NCBI RefSeq assembly: GCF_902493215.1
Contig: NZ_CABUOL010000009.1
Coordinates: 1 to 64,000, forward strand
Source of the DNA: an uncultured Mediterranea sp.
GTDB taxonomy: Bacteria; Bacteroidota; Bacteroidia; Bacteroidales; Bacteroidaceae
Direction of reading: 5' to 3'
DNA: 64,000 nt
A program made the translations under genes and the position numbers. Of this stretch, positions 10,827 through 19,154 are shown in pieces. Position 1 is the first letter of the stretch. Each line of letters opens with the position of its first letter. The notes below the pieces were generated by a model. It was not told where the DNA came from. It did no database searches and worked only from the letters and a program-made list of their open reading frames with translations.

Positions 10827-10914
10827 TCACATTCAAGGAGAATGGTTGTCACCTGCAATGTGAAAGCCTTCCACCGGCAATGGGAAAACGTTTCACCGGC
10901 AATGGGAACCATCA
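10827..10914. repeat. Four-unit array with exact 22-bp period
   Basis: Units start at 10827, 10849, 10871 and 10893 and follow the pattern yCACnnnCAAnGnGAA plus seven variable bases. Units 3 and 4 share caccggcaatgggaa. The last base abuts the stop codon of the nanM-like gene (opposite strand), so the array lies at the 3' ends of two convergent operons. It cannot be a CRISPR array, because there are no spacers. Function unknown. Confidence 0.68.
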
Positions 10915-12099
10915 TTACAACTCCGGTATCGAACCAATCCGAACTATAGACGGAGTACGGACACCCGGTTTAATTTCTCCGTTGATATAAAATATCATAT
11001 GTTTGTATGGAACAGCCACCGCACCGGCACGGGCCAGTACAGAAGAATCGTATACGCTATGCCACTCCTGCAAGCTTGTATGATAAACCAGCAATTCCCG
11101 ATTGAAACGGTACCATTCGGCCGGATGCGACAAATAGTCAGGAGCAGGGCTACGAAGCGCTTGCAAAAAAACATCCTTATGTACACCACCCATGCAAACA
11201 ATCAGACTGTCGTCCATCGCAACAGCTACCCCACCGCCCAATGAAACTGTTTCGCCGCAGGCATTCACAGGAGCAGGAAGCGGAATCCATTCCTTGCTTG
11301 ATAGGGAGTACCGATATCCGTCTGTTGACAAAGAAGCCTCCTTACCGGCTGCAGCCGGAGCAAAACCACCCCACAAATAAATGGTATATTCACCCCTCGT
11401 ATCCTTCTGCGCCGCACAAACCGGCTGGATACGCGGTTTACCGGGAAAGGAAGACAATTCGACCCATCCGTCAGAAAGGCATTCCAAATCCAGCATATAG
11501 AAGGCATTGCAAGGCTTTCCGTCCCTGTTTCCGCCAACCACATACAATTTCTGACCCACCAGACAACCGGACATATTGTCCAGCGTACAAGGCAGGGAAG
11601 GAAACTGTTCAATCTTCACCCCGCCATCATTCTCCATCGATATACGGAACACCGACGACAAAGCTCCCTGAGCATTCATACCGCCCACACAGACAATACC
11701 GTCATCAGTAGAAACGGAAAATCCGTATGCCGCCGGTACCGGCAGTTGTCCGACCTTGTGCCATGACAGCACCGTATCTTCCAAAGAAGTCGCATAGATC
11801 TCCTGATAATAGCATTTCGATCCCCCCTGAGCCGCCGGTATATCCGGAAAGTTGGCTCCTCCGGCCATCAGGAGGCAACTTCCTGAAACACCGGCAAAAA
11901 GTGCAGACACCCCTTGAGAATAACGTTCGTCGGTTCCCATACCTTCCGAAACCTGTTCTAAACAGACTTTCTCCTTCCCACTGACTTTCTGCATAGTTCC
12001 CTGTATTCCCAAAGCCGTATCCATACTCACAACAACGCCTGCCCTTAAACAGGCAATACCGAACAAGGCTCCCCAAAACAACAGACGGCCTGTTTTCAT
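10915..12099 (-). CDS. nanM: Cyclically permuted kelch mutarotase (NanM-like)
   Basis: A 394-residue secreted or periplasmic kelch beta-propeller. An N-terminal hydrophobic signal is followed by kelch-type blades (LMAGGANFPD, IVCVGGMNAQG, LYVVGGNRDGK, YLWGGFAPAAA, VCMGGVHKD). The LMAGGANFPDIPAAQGG segment is typical of N-acetylneuraminate epimerases that speed up interconversion of alpha- and beta-sialic acid. In Bacteroides the permuted form is a regular part of nan clusters. It is the last gene of the operon, 30 bases after the epimerase gene. Its place there supports the role more strongly than sequence alone. Confidence 0.85.
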   Translation of the reverse strand: MKTGRLLFWGALFGIACLRAGVVVSMDTALGIQGTMQKVSGKEKVCLEQVSEGMGTDERYSQGVSALFAGVSGSCLLMAGGANFPDIPAAQGGSKCYYQEIYATSLEDTVLSWHKVGQLPVPAAYGFSVSTDDGIVCVGGMNAQGALSSVFRISMENDGGVKIEQFPSLPCTLDNMSGCLVGQKLYVVGGNRDGKPCNAFYMLDLECLSDGWVELSSFPGKPRIQPVCAAQKDTRGEYTIYLWGGFAPAAAGKEASLSTDGYRYSLSSKEWIPLPAPVNACGETVSLGGGVAVAMDDSLIVCMGGVHKDVFLQALRSPAPDYLSHPAEWYRFNRELLVYHTSLQEWHSVYDSSVLARAGAVAVPYKHMIFYINGEIKPGVRTPSIVRIGSIPEL

Positions 12100-12129
12100 A
12101 ACATGTCTTGAATAAATTATACCCTACTT

Positions 12130-13305
12130 TTACAGGTTTCCTTCACACAACTGATATCCACAAATCAACATACGTGGAATGTGAAACGGACCTTTGAACA
12201 AATTCCCCTTGGCCGGCTGTGCCACCGTACCGTCCCGATGGAGGTAACCATACCACTCGCCGAACTCCTTATCCGGAAAATGAGCGTAAGCCCAATCGCT
12301 GACCAGCTTGTGCATTTCAAGATATTTCTCGTCCTTGGTGGCCTGATAGGCATATAGAGTAGCGATAATAGCTTCGGTCTGTGGCCACCAGAACTTCATA
12401 TCCTGCGAATAGTCCTGCACAGGGAAGTTACGACAATCGCGGAAATTGATAATGCCACCATATTCCTTGTCCCAACCCCATTCCCAGGACCAGTCCAATA
12501 TTTGGAGAGCCATCTGAACCAATTCATTGTCCCAGTTACGATGCCGTGCTTCTTCCATAATGAACCAGGAAGTCTCGATGCAATGACCGGGATTGATGAG
12601 ACGGCCGTTACAAGTATCGATAAACTCACCCTCCGGACCGACCATCTCGAGCAACGCCTTGAATTCCGGATGCATGAAATAGCGACGAATGGCAGACAAC
12701 GATCTGTCTATCTGCTCATCAAGGACAGGACTGGCGATGGCAGCCCTTATCCGCGACGCCGTATTGATCAGAATCATTGTTATGGAATGGCCACGTGACT
12801 GTAGAGATGGTAAATATTTGGGTTCCAGAAAGCCTGGAGTGGCTAAAAAATACTGGATACGGTCGAACATCTTCAAGGCTTTTACCGCATAGGACATGTC
12901 TCCCGAAGCGATGGAGTACTCCGACATGGCAATGGCTGCAAAACATTCCGAGAATACATAACGGCGTTTGCGTAGAGGCTTGCCATCGGCTGTCACCTCA
13001 AAAAACATGTGTCCGTCCGTATCAATGCAATACTGCTCTATAAAATCAATGCAACTTTTTGACGCTGCCAGCCATTCCGGCTTTTTCTCCACTTGGTTGT
13101 AGGCATAAGCGGCGACAAAACCAAAACGTCCCTGAAACCATACAGACTTGGTCGTATCCATCAGGCGGCCTTCCCTGTCCAGACAGGTATATACCCCACC
13201 GTGCAGACGGTCCAGCCCAAATTTCAGCCAAAACGGCATGATGTTATCCTGAAGTTCACGTTTATAGGCAGATGCCCACGTACTCAAATAATCTTTTGCT
13301 ACCAT
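12130..13305 (-). CDS. nanE: N-acylglucosamine 2-epimerase (ManNAc to GlcNAc)
   Basis: A 391-residue cytoplasmic (alpha/alpha)6-barrel enzyme of the AGE family, related to the mammalian renin-binding protein and not to the bacterial NanE TIM barrel. Visible family features are GRLINPGHCIETSW, the EARHRNWDN segment and FWWPQTEAI, which carry the active-site His and Glu/Trp residues. It turns ManNAc, released by the lyase, into GlcNAc, the non-phosphorylated route known in B. fragilis. The ATG at 13305 is preferred; the ORF extends upstream only through a TTG inside the lyase gene. The gap to the lyase stop is five bases, so the genes are tightly coupled. Confidence 0.93.
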   Translation of the reverse strand: MVAKDYLSTWASAYKRELQDNIMPFWLKFGLDRLHGGVYTCLDREGRLMDTTKSVWFQGRFGFVAAYAYNQVEKKPEWLAASKSCIDFIEQYCIDTDGHMFFEVTADGKPLRKRRYVFSECFAAIAMSEYSIASGDMSYAVKALKMFDRIQYFLATPGFLEPKYLPSLQSRGHSITMILINTASRIRAAIASPVLDEQIDRSLSAIRRYFMHPEFKALLEMVGPEGEFIDTCNGRLINPGHCIETSWFIMEEARHRNWDNELVQMALQILDWSWEWGWDKEYGGIINFRDCRNFPVQDYSQDMKFWWPQTEAIIATLYAYQATKDEKYLEMHKLVSDWAYAHFPDKEFGEWYGYLHRDGTVAQPAKGNLFKGPFHIPRMLICGYQLCEGNL

Positions 13306-13310
13306 AATAA

Positions 13311-14228
13311 TTAGAATTTGTTGCAACGTTCAAAGAAATGAATAGCCTCCAACTCGGTTTTCATACGAGACTCTTCCTCATCGGTCATATTCTGAAACGG
13401 GGTACGATTCTTGCCCAAATCAAGACCTATCAGTTTCATAATACGTTTGCCCGCCACAATATTGCCACGATAATGACAAATAACATTGATGACATCCTGC
13501 GAAAAGTTTTGCAGCTCACGGGCTTTCTCAATATCACCGCTATTCCAAGCATCAATGATACCCACCAGATTAACACCGTTGTAGTTGGTAGTACCTCCAA
13601 TACCTCCCTGAGCTCCGCCCATTGCCAAGGAAGGAAGAATCGTTTCATCCTGTCCATGGAGCATGTCATACTTACCATTTTTATAAAGCCGGCATTGATT
13701 GTATTCATAGATACTTTCGTACGTATATTTGATTCCTGCAAAATTGGGAATACGGCCATCTACTGCTTTCAGCAGTTCAGTCATCGGCAAAAATGCTCCG
13801 TTAAAAGCTGGAATATGATAATAATAGAAAGGAAGCCCGGGAGCTCCGGCTGCTATTTCTTCGCAATACTTAACCAGTTCTTCAATGCGCCCAATCTTAG
13901 GAAAAGGAGGTGCCATGGCTCCAATCCCCCACGCTCCAATCTTCTGCGCATGTTCAGCCAGCATTCTGCTCGCTTTGACACAACAGCTTCCAACATGAAC
14001 AATCACCTTGAAACCTTCGGGAGCTACCTCTATCCAACGTTCAGCCAGTTTCATGCGCTCTTCTTCCGTCAGCATATAGCCCTCACCCGAAGAACCGTTG
14101 ATAAAGACACCCTTCAGGCCATTCTTCTGTAACATCTGTGCATAAGCCTCTATCGGCTCATAATTCACCTCACCATTCTCATAGAACGGAGTAAACGGTG
14201 CATCAATCAATCCTAATATTTTCTCCAT
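13311..14228 (-). CDS. nanL: N-acetylneuraminate lyase
   Basis: A 305-residue class I aldolase (DHDPS/NAL family) splitting sialic acid into ManNAc and pyruvate. The GSSGEG loop (46-51), the YYYHIP segment with the catalytic Tyr137 and the Schiff-base Lys167 (GIKYTY) are all present. Length is normal. It is the second gene of the nan operon, 26 bases after the transporter. Called nanL in B. fragilis and equivalent to nanA elsewhere. Confidence 0.95.
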   Translation of the reverse strand: MEKILGLIDAPFTPFYENGEVNYEPIEAYAQMLQKNGLKGVFINGSSGEGYMLTEEERMKLAERWIEVAPEGFKVIVHVGSCCVKASRMLAEHAQKIGAWGIGAMAPPFPKIGRIEELVKYCEEIAAGAPGLPFYYYHIPAFNGAFLPMTELLKAVDGRIPNFAGIKYTYESIYEYNQCRLYKNGKYDMLHGQDETILPSLAMGGAQGGIGGTTNYNGVNLVGIIDAWNSGDIEKARELQNFSQDVINVICHYRGNIVAGKRIMKLIGLDLGKNRTPFQNMTDEEESRMKTELEAIHFFERCNKF

Positions 14229-14254
14229 AACTTAAATATATAAAAGGTCATAAA

Positions 14255-15493
14255 TCATTCTACATTATCAGTTGCAGGACGAAGGAAATATAATTGTAAT
14301 CCTAATGCCACCAATACAACAACACTCAACATGGCAAATCCCAATCCCAAGTTACCGCCATCGGTCCATCGTCCCAGAAGCTCCGTTACGGCTGCTCCTG
14401 CAAAAACACCGGTCATATTCATGATTCCATATGCCGTAGCACGATATTTGGACGAAACAAACTGACAGAGGATGGGCATATTATTAGCATCAAAAATACC
14501 ATAACCAACCCCGAACAACAAACCGGCACCGACAACAGCAACCAGACTGTGTCCAAATCCTAACAATAATAAGGCTGGAATCGTCATTCCCAAGCCTATA
14601 GCACCCGTATAAACACGCCCCCGGACATTTTTCTGCACCCAGTGATCGGAAAGTAGCCCACCAAAAATCACACCGACAAAAGATGAAACAGCAATGGTTA
14701 TAGTCGAGAGAGGACCGGCTTCTGACATCGGAATATCCAAGCTCTCGGCAAACAGAGTCGGCAACCAGTTTTTAGTAGCCCAACCGGGAAGACTCGGCGC
14801 CGCAAAATAAAAAAGTATAATCCAAAAAGCCCAAGTCGAAAACAAGATACCCAAGCCACTGAGCAACGACGGCTTTTTCTTTACCATCCCCACCGACGAA
14901 GAATGTTCTACCGAAACACGTTGAGGATTCTCACGTAAAGCCAACATAAGAACCAAAGAATAGGCTATGCCGATAATACCAAACCAATGGAAAGCCGAAT
15001 GCCAGGAAAACATCGCTGCAACTGTTGCACCAAACCCACCAACTGCTTGTCCTATATAAAGTCCGGTCATATGTACACCTACAGCCAATGAGCGGGATTT
15101 ACCCTGATGCCAATCAGCTATCAAAGACAATGCAGACGGAATATAGAGTGCCTCACTAACACCCATAATGGCACGAAGCCAATACAACTCACGGAATGTA
15201 TCGGCATATCCCATCAAGTAAGTAACCCCCGACCAGACAAACAAACTCCCCACAACCAACCATTTACGGCTGAAACGATCGGCTATCATACCAGCAATCG
15301 GACTCATAAAGCCGTATATCCACAAAAAAACAGCCATCAACGCTCCAAAAGCTTCAGCCTTATTCAGTTCTACAATATCAACCTTCATCGCTTCCTGCAT
15401 AGTGGAAAGCATCTGTCGGTCCATATAATTGAGTAATGCCACTACCCAAAGTAGCCCCACAACAATCCAAGGATATGCTTTTTTACCTTCCAT
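14255..15493 (-). CDS. nanT: MFS sialic acid transporter
   Basis: A 412-residue major facilitator with about 12 membrane segments. The loop motif GMIADRFSRKW (2-3 loop) and an opening typical of the anion:cation symporter (ExuT/NanT) branch (YPWIVVGLLWVVALLNYMDR) fit a sugar-acid proton symporter. The ATG for MEGKKAYPW (15493) is used; a GTG four codons upstream is less likely. First gene of the nan operon and divergent from the ROK regulator. Substrate is inferred from the lyase, epimerase and mutarotase that follow. Confidence 0.9.
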   Translation of the reverse strand: MEGKKAYPWIVVGLLWVVALLNYMDRQMLSTMQEAMKVDIVELNKAEAFGALMAVFLWIYGFMSPIAGMIADRFSRKWLVVGSLFVWSGVTYLMGYADTFRELYWLRAIMGVSEALYIPSALSLIADWHQGKSRSLAVGVHMTGLYIGQAVGGFGATVAAMFSWHSAFHWFGIIGIAYSLVLMLALRENPQRVSVEHSSSVGMVKKKPSLLSGLGILFSTWAFWIILFYFAAPSLPGWATKNWLPTLFAESLDIPMSEAGPLSTITIAVSSFVGVIFGGLLSDHWVQKNVRGRVYTGAIGLGMTIPALLLLGFGHSLVAVVGAGLLFGVGYGIFDANNMPILCQFVSSKYRATAYGIMNMTGVFAGAAVTELLGRWTDGGNLGLGFAMLSVVVLVALGLQLYFLRPATDNVE

Positions 15494-15632
15494 AAAACAA
15501 ATCACATTTTAACTATCACTATAAATATCACAGACTATTTTTAACGAATTCAATAAAATCGTCAACAACCAAAGCAACACAGAAAAACACAATAGGCAAA
15601 TTTATAAAAACAATATATCAAAATGGCGTATT

Positions 15633-15652
15633 TTAATAAATTATTTTATTAA
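15633..15652. promoter_or_regulatory. AT-rich palindrome in nan divergent promoter region
   Basis: Arms ttaataaa and tttattaa with a 4-base spacer. ROK repressors commonly bind AT-rich dyads of this kind, so this is a candidate operator between nanT and its regulator. Confidence 0.45.
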
Positions 15653-15654
15653 TC

Positions 15655-15668
15655 ATGTTGCACAACAT
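15655..15668. promoter_or_regulatory. Second palindrome in nan divergent promoter region
   Basis: atgttg-ca-caacat, 6-bp arms, two bases after the previous dyad. Candidate operator half of a composite site. Confidence 0.35.
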
Positions 15669-15725
15669 ATAAGAAAAGGCAACATACAGACAACAAGAAG
15701 CTTCACATTATCATAAAGAAATCAC

Positions 15726-15733
15726 TATATTTG
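15726..15733 (+). promoter_or_regulatory. -7 box for the ROK regulator
   Basis: TATATTTG fits TAnnTTTG exactly and lies 30 bases before the ATG at 15763, supporting that ATG as the intended start. Confidence 0.5.
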
Positions 15734-15762
15734 TAACCCAAGAATTATATTACGAAAATTGT

Positions 15763-16970
15763 ATGAAACAAGCATTGCTAAAAGAAATAGAAATAGGAAG
15801 CAAAAATGCTCTTCTAAAAAAAAGATCATTACCCATTATATATATAATGGTTGCTCCACCATCACAGACCTGGCGAAAGAGTTGGACTTGAGCATTCCCA
15901 CTGTAACCAAGTTTATATCTGAAATGTACGAAGAAGGATACATCAATGATTATGGAAAATTGGAAACAAGTGGCGGAAGGCATCCTAGCTTATATGGGCT
16001 AAATCCCGAATCAGGTTACTTTATTGGCGTAGACATAAAGAAATTTGCTGTCAATATTGCCATGATCAACTTTAAAGGAGATATGTTAGATCTGAAAATG
16101 AACATTCCCTACAGGTTTGAAAACATTCCGCAAGCCTTGGAAGAGTTATGCAGGCTTATTAAAGATTTTATCAACCAAACCGAGATACCTCCCGCTAAAA
16201 TCATGAACATCTGCATTAACATTTCCGGTCGTGTTAATCCAGAATCAGGCTATAGCTTCAGTATGTTTAATTTCTCTGAGCGCCCGCTAGCCGAAATAAT
16301 CGCAGAAAAAATAGGATTTCCCGTATGTATTGACAACGACACACGTGCCATGACATATGGAGAATACATGAAAGGTTGCGTTAAAGGGGAAAAAGACATC
16401 ATTTTTGTCAACATCAGCTGGGGATTGGGAGTCGGTATTATTATTGAAGGGAAAATATACACAGGCAAATCGGGATTTTCGGGAGAGTTCGGCCACTTAA
16501 ACGCATTCGACAATGAAATTATCTGCCATTGCGGGAAAAAAGGATGTCTGGAAACAGAAGCATCCGGCAGTGCCTTTCACCGTATATTCCTGGAAAGAAT
16601 CAAAAAAGGAGAGACTTCCATTCTATCCGCAAAGCTTTCTCAAAAAGATTGGGTACTCACATTGGACGAACTGATAGCCGCCGCATGCAAAGAAGATCCT
16701 CTCTGCATAGAAATTGTAGAAGAAATAGGGCAAAAACTCGGAAGACAAATAGCCGGACTAATAAATCTGTTCAATCCAGAATTGGTAATCATTGGAGGTA
16801 CCTTATCGCTGACAGGCGACTACATTACACAACCCATCAAAACAGCAGTCCGAAAATACTCGCTCAACTTAGTAAACAAAGACTCAGTCATCATGACATC
16901 CAAATTGAAGGACAAAGCCGGTATCATTGGCGCATGTATGCTGGCCAGAAGCCGCATGTTTGAAGACTAA
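15763..16970 (+). CDS. nanR: ROK-family transcriptional regulator of the nan operon, apparent -1 frameshift at an A8 tract
   Basis: The body is a complete ROK repressor: an N-terminal winged helix (TITDLAKELDLSIPTVTKF), a sugar-kinase-like fold with CIDNDTRAMTYGE, and the zinc motif CHCGKKGCLE. The only ATG with a promoter at the right distance (15763) encodes MKQALLKEIEIGSKNALLKK, the expected start of this family, but that frame runs into a stop about 40 codons on. The rest is in the -1 frame. The frames meet at an A8 tract (15816-15823) that forms the heptamer A AAA AAA before G. An alternative TTG at 15759 stays in frame but gives an unlikely Arg/Lys-rich leader. Frameshifting, slippage, a mutation or a sequencing error are all possible. 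Confidence 0.8.
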
Positions 16971-16976
16971 AATAAA

Positions 16977-17009
16977 ATCGGCATATACTTTTTTCAAGTA
17001 TATGCCGAT
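16977..17009. terminator. Hairpin terminator between ROK gene and rplI
   Basis: Perfect 14-bp arms atcggcatatactt (16977-16990) and its complement (16996-17009) with a 5-base loop. On the minus strand it is followed by a T-rich tract, so it ends the ribosomal protein operon and probably serves both convergent units. Confidence 0.8.
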
Positions 17010-17036
17010 ACTAGAAGTTTATCTATCGATGCGAAA

Positions 17037-17486
17037 TCAAGCTTCCTCAGCTACAACTTCGAAAGGAATCTCTACAGACACTTCCTTGTGCAGCTTAACA
17101 ACTGCCTTGTAGTGACCAACTTCCTTTACAGCATCTTTAACAACGATAATCTTACGATCGATGTTGTGACCCAACTTAGCCAACTCGTCAGCAATCTGAA
17201 TGCTGCCTACAGAACCAAAAATAGTACCGGTTGAGCTAACCTTAGTTGCAATAGTCAAAGAAACGCCCTGCAATTTTGCAGCCAGTTCTTCGGCATCCTT
17301 TTTGATTTTCTCCAGCTTGTGAGCACGCTGTTTCAACTCTTCAGCCAGCATCTTCTTGGCAGCAGGTGAAGCAATAACGGCCTTGCCGGTAGGGATGAGG
17401 TAGTTACGACCATAACCGGACTTTACAGTCACGATGTCGTTCTTATAACCCAAGTTAATTACGTCTTCTTTCAATATAATTTCCAT
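17037..17486 (-). CDS. rplI: 50S ribosomal protein L9
   Basis: 149 residues. The N-terminal domain [30 protein letters not shown] is the L9 signature (residues 1-30 carry the conserved Gly/Tyr/Asn positions). A long central helix and the C-terminal RNA-binding domain follow. It is the last gene of rpsF-rpsR-rplI and starts 15 bases after rpsR. Confidence 0.97.
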   Translation of the reverse strand: MEIILKEDVINLGYKNDIVTVKSGYGRNYLIPTGKAVIASPAAKKMLAEELKQRAHKLEKIKKDAEELAAKLQGVSLTIATKVSSTGTIFGSVGSIQIADELAKLGHNIDRKIIVVKDAVKEVGHYKAVVKLHKEVSVEIPFEVVAEEA

Positions 17487-17501
17487 ACTATCTCCTCCTT
17501 A

Positions 17502-17774
17502 TTATTTCATCATGTCAGTTACATAAGGCAGCAATGCCAAGTGACGTGCTCTCTTAACGGCCTGAGCCACACGACGCTGATACTTCAATGAAGTACCTGT
17601 GATGCGACGGGGAAGAATTTTACCCTGCTCGTTCAAGAATTTCTTCAGGAACTCGGGATCCTTATAGTCAATGTACTTGATACCGCTCTTCTTGAAACGG
17701 CAGTATTTCTTTTTCTTAACGTCTACTGAGGGCGGAGTTAAATATCTGATTTCTGATTGAACTTGTTGTGCCAT
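17502..17774 (-). CDS. rpsR: 30S ribosomal protein S18
   Basis: 90 residues. The conserved core reads [22 protein letters not shown] and then [34 protein letters not shown] (the segments spanning about 26-48 and 51-85). It binds next to S6 on the 30S platform. The two-base gap to rpsF implies translational coupling. Confidence 0.97.
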   Translation of the reverse strand: MAQQVQSEIRYLTPPSVDVKKKKYCRFKKSGIKYIDYKDPEFLKKFLNEQGKILPRRITGTSLKYQRRVAQAVKRARHLALLPYVTDMMK

Positions 17775-17776
17775 GA

Positions 17777-18121
17777 TTAATCCTCCTTTTTAGTTGATTT
17801 AACACTTCTTCTCTTCGCAGCGTATTCAGCAGCGTACTTGTCTTGCTTGAAAGTCAAGAAGCGGATAACGCGCTCGTCACGACGGAAGTTTAATTCCAAT
17901 TTCTCAATTACAGTAGGTTCTGCATTGAACTCAATCAGCTGATAGAAACCGGTTGACTTCTTCTGGATAGGATATGCCAGCTTCTTCAGTCCCCAGTTTT
18001 CTTCATTTACAATCTCAGCACCTTCAGCAGTAAGGATGCCTTTGAATTTCTCTACCGCTTCCTTCATCTGAACGTCAGACAAAACGGGAGTTAAAATGAA
18101 AACGGTTTCGTATTGATTCAT
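17777..18121 (-). CDS. rpsF: 30S ribosomal protein S6
   Basis: 114 residues, starting [16 protein letters not shown], with the [17 protein letters not shown] segment typical of S6 and a basic C-terminal tail. First gene of a three-gene ribosomal operon; no ssb gene lies between rpsF and rpsR, unlike in many other phyla. A full promoter is visible upstream (18166-18196). Confidence 0.97.
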   Translation of the reverse strand: MNQYETVFILTPVLSDVQMKEAVEKFKGILTAEGAEIVNEENWGLKKLAYPIQKKSTGFYQLIEFNAEPTVIEKLELNFRRDERVIRFLTFKQDKYAAEYAAKRRSVKSTKKED

Positions 18122-18165
18122 ACTCGTTTAATTAAATAAATTTGTTTGATTTAAAAATTGCGGTG

Positions 18166-18196
18166 CAAAGGTAGGCATTTTATTTTGAACTACAAA
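18166..18196 (-). promoter_or_regulatory. Bacteroides promoter for rpsF-rpsR-rplI
   Basis: On the minus strand TTTG (18193-18196) and TACCTTTG (18166-18173) are separated by 19 bases, a textbook -33/-7 pair, about 45 bases before the rpsF start. Confidence 0.75.
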
Positions 18197-18246
18197 CATT
18201 TAATGTTTTTTTATTTACTGGCATAGGAATTATCACAGAAGAGAAG

Positions 18247-18254
18247 TACCTTTG
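18247..18254 (+). promoter_or_regulatory. -7 box for the MarR gene
   Basis: TACCTTTG, a full TAnnTTTG match, 23 bases before the ATG at 18278. The -33 region is only T-rich. Confidence 0.5.
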
Positions 18255-18277
18255 CAAGGTTGTTTAAACAATGATTT

Positions 18278-18724
18278 ATGATAGAACAGTTCAATTTCGA
18301 TATGAGGCTGATATTTGCCATCTTGAATGGAAAGGTTTCAGCTGCAATCAACCGGAAGCTGTCCCGCAATTTCCGACAGAACGGAATGGAAATCACCCCG
18401 GAACAGTGGACAGTGCTAATTTTTCTTTGGGAAAAGGATGGAGTAACCCAGCAGGAACTCTGTAATGCTACTTTCAAGGACAAGCCCAGTATGACACGCT
18501 TGATAGATAATATGGAGCGCCAGCATTTGGTGGTACGTATATCAGACAAGAAAGACCGGCGTACCAACCTGATTCACCTGACTAAAGATGGAAGGGAATT
18601 GGAAGAACGGGCCCGGGTAGTGGCCAACCAGACCTTGAAAGAAGCCTTACGAGGAGTAAAGATTGAAGAACTTACAGTGGGACAAGAACTGCTAAAAAAG
18701 ATATTCTTCAATACCAAAGACTGA
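18278..18724 (+). CDS. MarR-family transcriptional regulator
   Basis: 148 residues with the winged-helix layout of MarR: an N-terminal dimerisation helix, WTVLIFLWEKDGVTQQELCNATFKDKPSMTRLIDNMERQHLVVRISDKKDRRTN across about 45-98 (recognition helix and DxRxx wing), and a C-terminal helix. MarR dimers usually repress nearby genes or efflux systems in response to small phenolic ligands. It is divergent from rpsF and shares no operon with the next gene. Target unknown. Confidence 0.88.
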   Translation: MIEQFNFDMRLIFAILNGKVSAAINRKLSRNFRQNGMEITPEQWTVLIFLWEKDGVTQQELCNATFKDKPSMTRLIDNMERQHLVVRISDKKDRRTNLIHLTKDGRELEERARVVANQTLKEALRGVKIEELTVGQELLKKIFFNTKD

Positions 18725-18891
18725 AAAAAGCCTGGCAAGAACGGAATTTGACTCACAGAAAGGTATAAAAACAAGCTAAAATTGCCTCTTAATAGTTTTT
18801 TTGCATAAATAATTTCGCTTGTTAAAGAATTATGCTTTTCTTTGTGTCAGAATTGCTGTAGAATATAATAAACTATTAAAAATACACACAA

Positions 18892-19068
18892 ATGAAAGGC
18901 TTATTGAAAAATTTGGGATTGATATTAATCTTGGTAGGAGCAATCATTTTAGTAGCATGCTCTATGACAGGCAATGTGAACAACAACAGCATTCTGGGTG
19001 GTGCAGCAGCCATCATTGTTGTAGGCCTGATCAGCTATATCGCCATCAACAAGCGAATTGCAGATTGA
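18892..19068 (+). CDS. 58-residue membrane peptide or small lipoprotein
   Basis: A short gene with an ATG at 18892, ending TGA at 19068. The product has two hydrophobic segments (about 8-23 and 35-52) separated by the polar stretch TGNVNNNS and ends in a basic tail (NKRIAD). The first segment ends LVAC, so it could instead be a lipobox, giving a 36-residue lipidated peptide with one membrane span. It has its own terminator 28 bases downstream, which supports a real gene. Similar two-span peptides are widespread in Bacteroidetes, but I know no function. Confidence 0.65.
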   Translation: MKGLLKNLGLILILVGAIILVACSMTGNVNNNSILGGAAAIIVVGLISYIAINKRIAD

Positions 19069-19096
19069 TATCCAAACTAAAGAATGCGGATGAAAT

Positions 19097-19129
19097 AAAA
19101 AAGGCGGCTTTTAAATAGCCGCCTTTTTT
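19097..19129 (+). terminator. Rho-independent terminator
   Basis: A-rich stem 19097-19109 (ending ggcggct) pairs with agccgcc plus T6 (19117-19129), loop of seven bases. It ends the small-peptide gene and, read the other way, also suits the rprY operon. Confidence 0.88.
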
Positions 19130-19154
19130 GTTTTCACTTTCCTTCTCCACTCCA

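Noticed and set aside
17775..17776. ssb gene between rpsF and rpsR
   Set aside because: The gap is two bases; the three ribosomal genes are directly adjacent.
18819..19118. 99-residue frame overlapping the small-peptide gene in another phase
   Set aside because: It starts before the likely promoter region and lacks structure; the 58-residue frame has signal-like and membrane segments.
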